Positions 63,540 through 64,000 of a DNA stretch of 64,000 bases are shown here, one piece after another. Origin of the DNA: Ruegeria pomeroyi (GTDB taxonomy: Bacteria > Pseudomonadota > Alphaproteobacteria > Rhodobacterales > Rhodobacteraceae); the NCBI RefSeq assembly GCF_021405525.1, contig NZ_JAGQAG010000001.1, forward strand, positions 2,356,001 through 2,420,000, read 5' to 3'. The notes under the pieces are model-generated. The model worked only from the letters and a program-made list of their open reading frames with translations. It was not told the origin of the DNA and did no database searches. Every line of letters begins with the position of its first letter. The stretch's first letter is position 1. A program made the position numbers and the translations under genes.

Positions 63540-64000
63540 GCGCAAGGGGCGATTTCTGGAGCCGTCGCCGCGCCGGTGTGGCGGCCGAGGAGCGCGCCGA
63601 GGCGGCAGCACTCGAACAGCGCGCCCGGGCCGAGGCGCAGGCCGCGCTGGAACAACAGGACGATGCCGAGATCCTGGAGCGCCTCGACCTGCCCGATCCC
63701 GACCTGCTGCAACCGGGCGACGATGTCAGCCGCTTCATGAGCGAGCTGGTGCCCGACCGTCTTCGCCGCCGGGCGCTGCGCCGTCTCTGGCGGCTGAACC
63801 CGGTGCTGGCCAATGTGGACGGGCTGGTGGATTACGGCGAGGACTTCACCGATGCGACCCGGGTGCTCGAGGGGTTGCAGACCGCCTATCAGGTCGGCCG
63901 GGGCATGCTGCACCATGTCGAGGCGCTGGCGGCACAGGCCGAGGCCGAGACCGCCACGGATGCCAAAAAAGATACTTCGGACCCGCCCGCAGACGAGCCG
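63536..64000 (+). CDS. DUF3306 family protein (cut by window end)
   Basis: The first 155 codons of a protein starting MSARGDFWSRRRAGVAAEER and containing DVSRFMSELVPDRLRRRAL and LWRLNPVLANVDGLVDY, the DUF3306 marker region. The N-terminal helix is charged and acidic/Arg-rich, as in the family. ATGA overlap with DUF3305 means coupled translation. The stop lies beyond 64000. A molybdenum/tungsten formate dehydrogenase and its TorD-type chaperone would be expected downstream. Confidence 0.85.
   Translation, partial: MSARGDFWSRRRAGVAAEERAEAAALEQRARAEAQAALEQQDDAEILERLDLPDPDLLQPGDDVSRFMSELVPDRLRRRALRRLWRLNPVLANVDGLVDYGEDFTDATRVLEGLQTAYQVGRGMLHHVEALAAQAEAETATDAKKDTSDPPADEP

Overview
The window is ordinary-looking chromosome from a high-GC alphaproteobacterium of the Rhodobacterales, most like the marine Roseobacter group (Ruegeria-type). 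The evidence is the DUF1476 ATPase-inhibitor (zeta) protein, the fused 1139-aa indolepyruvate ferredoxin oxidoreductase, RNase E with an acidic insert in its S1 region and a C-terminal GWW tip, the argC-ccmE-ccmF-ccmH order, the DUF3305/DUF3306 pair and the many TRAP and TauE/SafE transporters. Species assignment is not possible from sequence reading alone. I saw no rRNA, tRNA, CRISPR array, insertion sequence or prophage.

Layout. 0-6.3 kb: tail of a SnoaL-like protein, chromate transporter, SspB-like adaptor, a secreted unknown, then fumC with two small translationally coupled genes and tag, ending at a terminator facing class I fructose-bisphosphate aldolase. 6.3-10.2 kb: a P450/alpha-beta-hydrolase pair, a CcdA-like thiol transporter and TusA. 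10.2-19.8 kb: rne with a long leader, then a minus-strand run purC-purS-(alcohol dehydrogenase)-purQ-dctB-dctD. 19.9-25.7 kb: zeta subunit, a membrane DUF2156 protein, a homocysteine methyltransferase, an FHA-like trypsin-family protease and an enoyl-CoA hydratase. 25.7-31.0 kb: cytochrome c maturation genes ccmH, ccmF and ccmE with argC, interrupted by a holin/muramidase lysis pair. 31-41 kb: murI, an acyltransferase, indolepyruvate oxidoreductase with a divergent LysR regulator, a candidate small RNA, an MscS channel and an outer-membrane barrel. 41.1-42.5 kb: decayed DNA containing a recognisable livF pseudogene. 42.5-47.3 kb: two TauE/SafE exporters and a DctPQM-type TRAP transporter.

47.7-56.6 kb is an acetate island: acs, a zinc-lid adk, DUF4212 plus ActP-like symporter, then a cyclic-nucleotide/CBS/DUF294 signalling protein, a small membrane protein and a membrane-anchored DnaQ-type exonuclease. 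Acs makes AMP and Adk recycles it; the signalling proteins probably tune uptake or activation of acetate.

57.4-64 kb looks like the accessory half of a formate dehydrogenase locus: DUF6494, Mrp/ApbC iron-sulfur carrier, a DUF4444 biotin/lipoate-ligase-like protein and DUF6505 in a tightly overlapping operon; an unusual fusion of a shrunken TupA-like tungstate-binding domain to cytochrome c; a multi-cluster ferredoxin-like protein; and DUF3305/DUF3306 running off the end. The most unusual items are that fusion, the DctD lacking its GAFTGA loop, the lysis pair within the ccm genes, and the exonuclease/DUF294 group in the acetate island.
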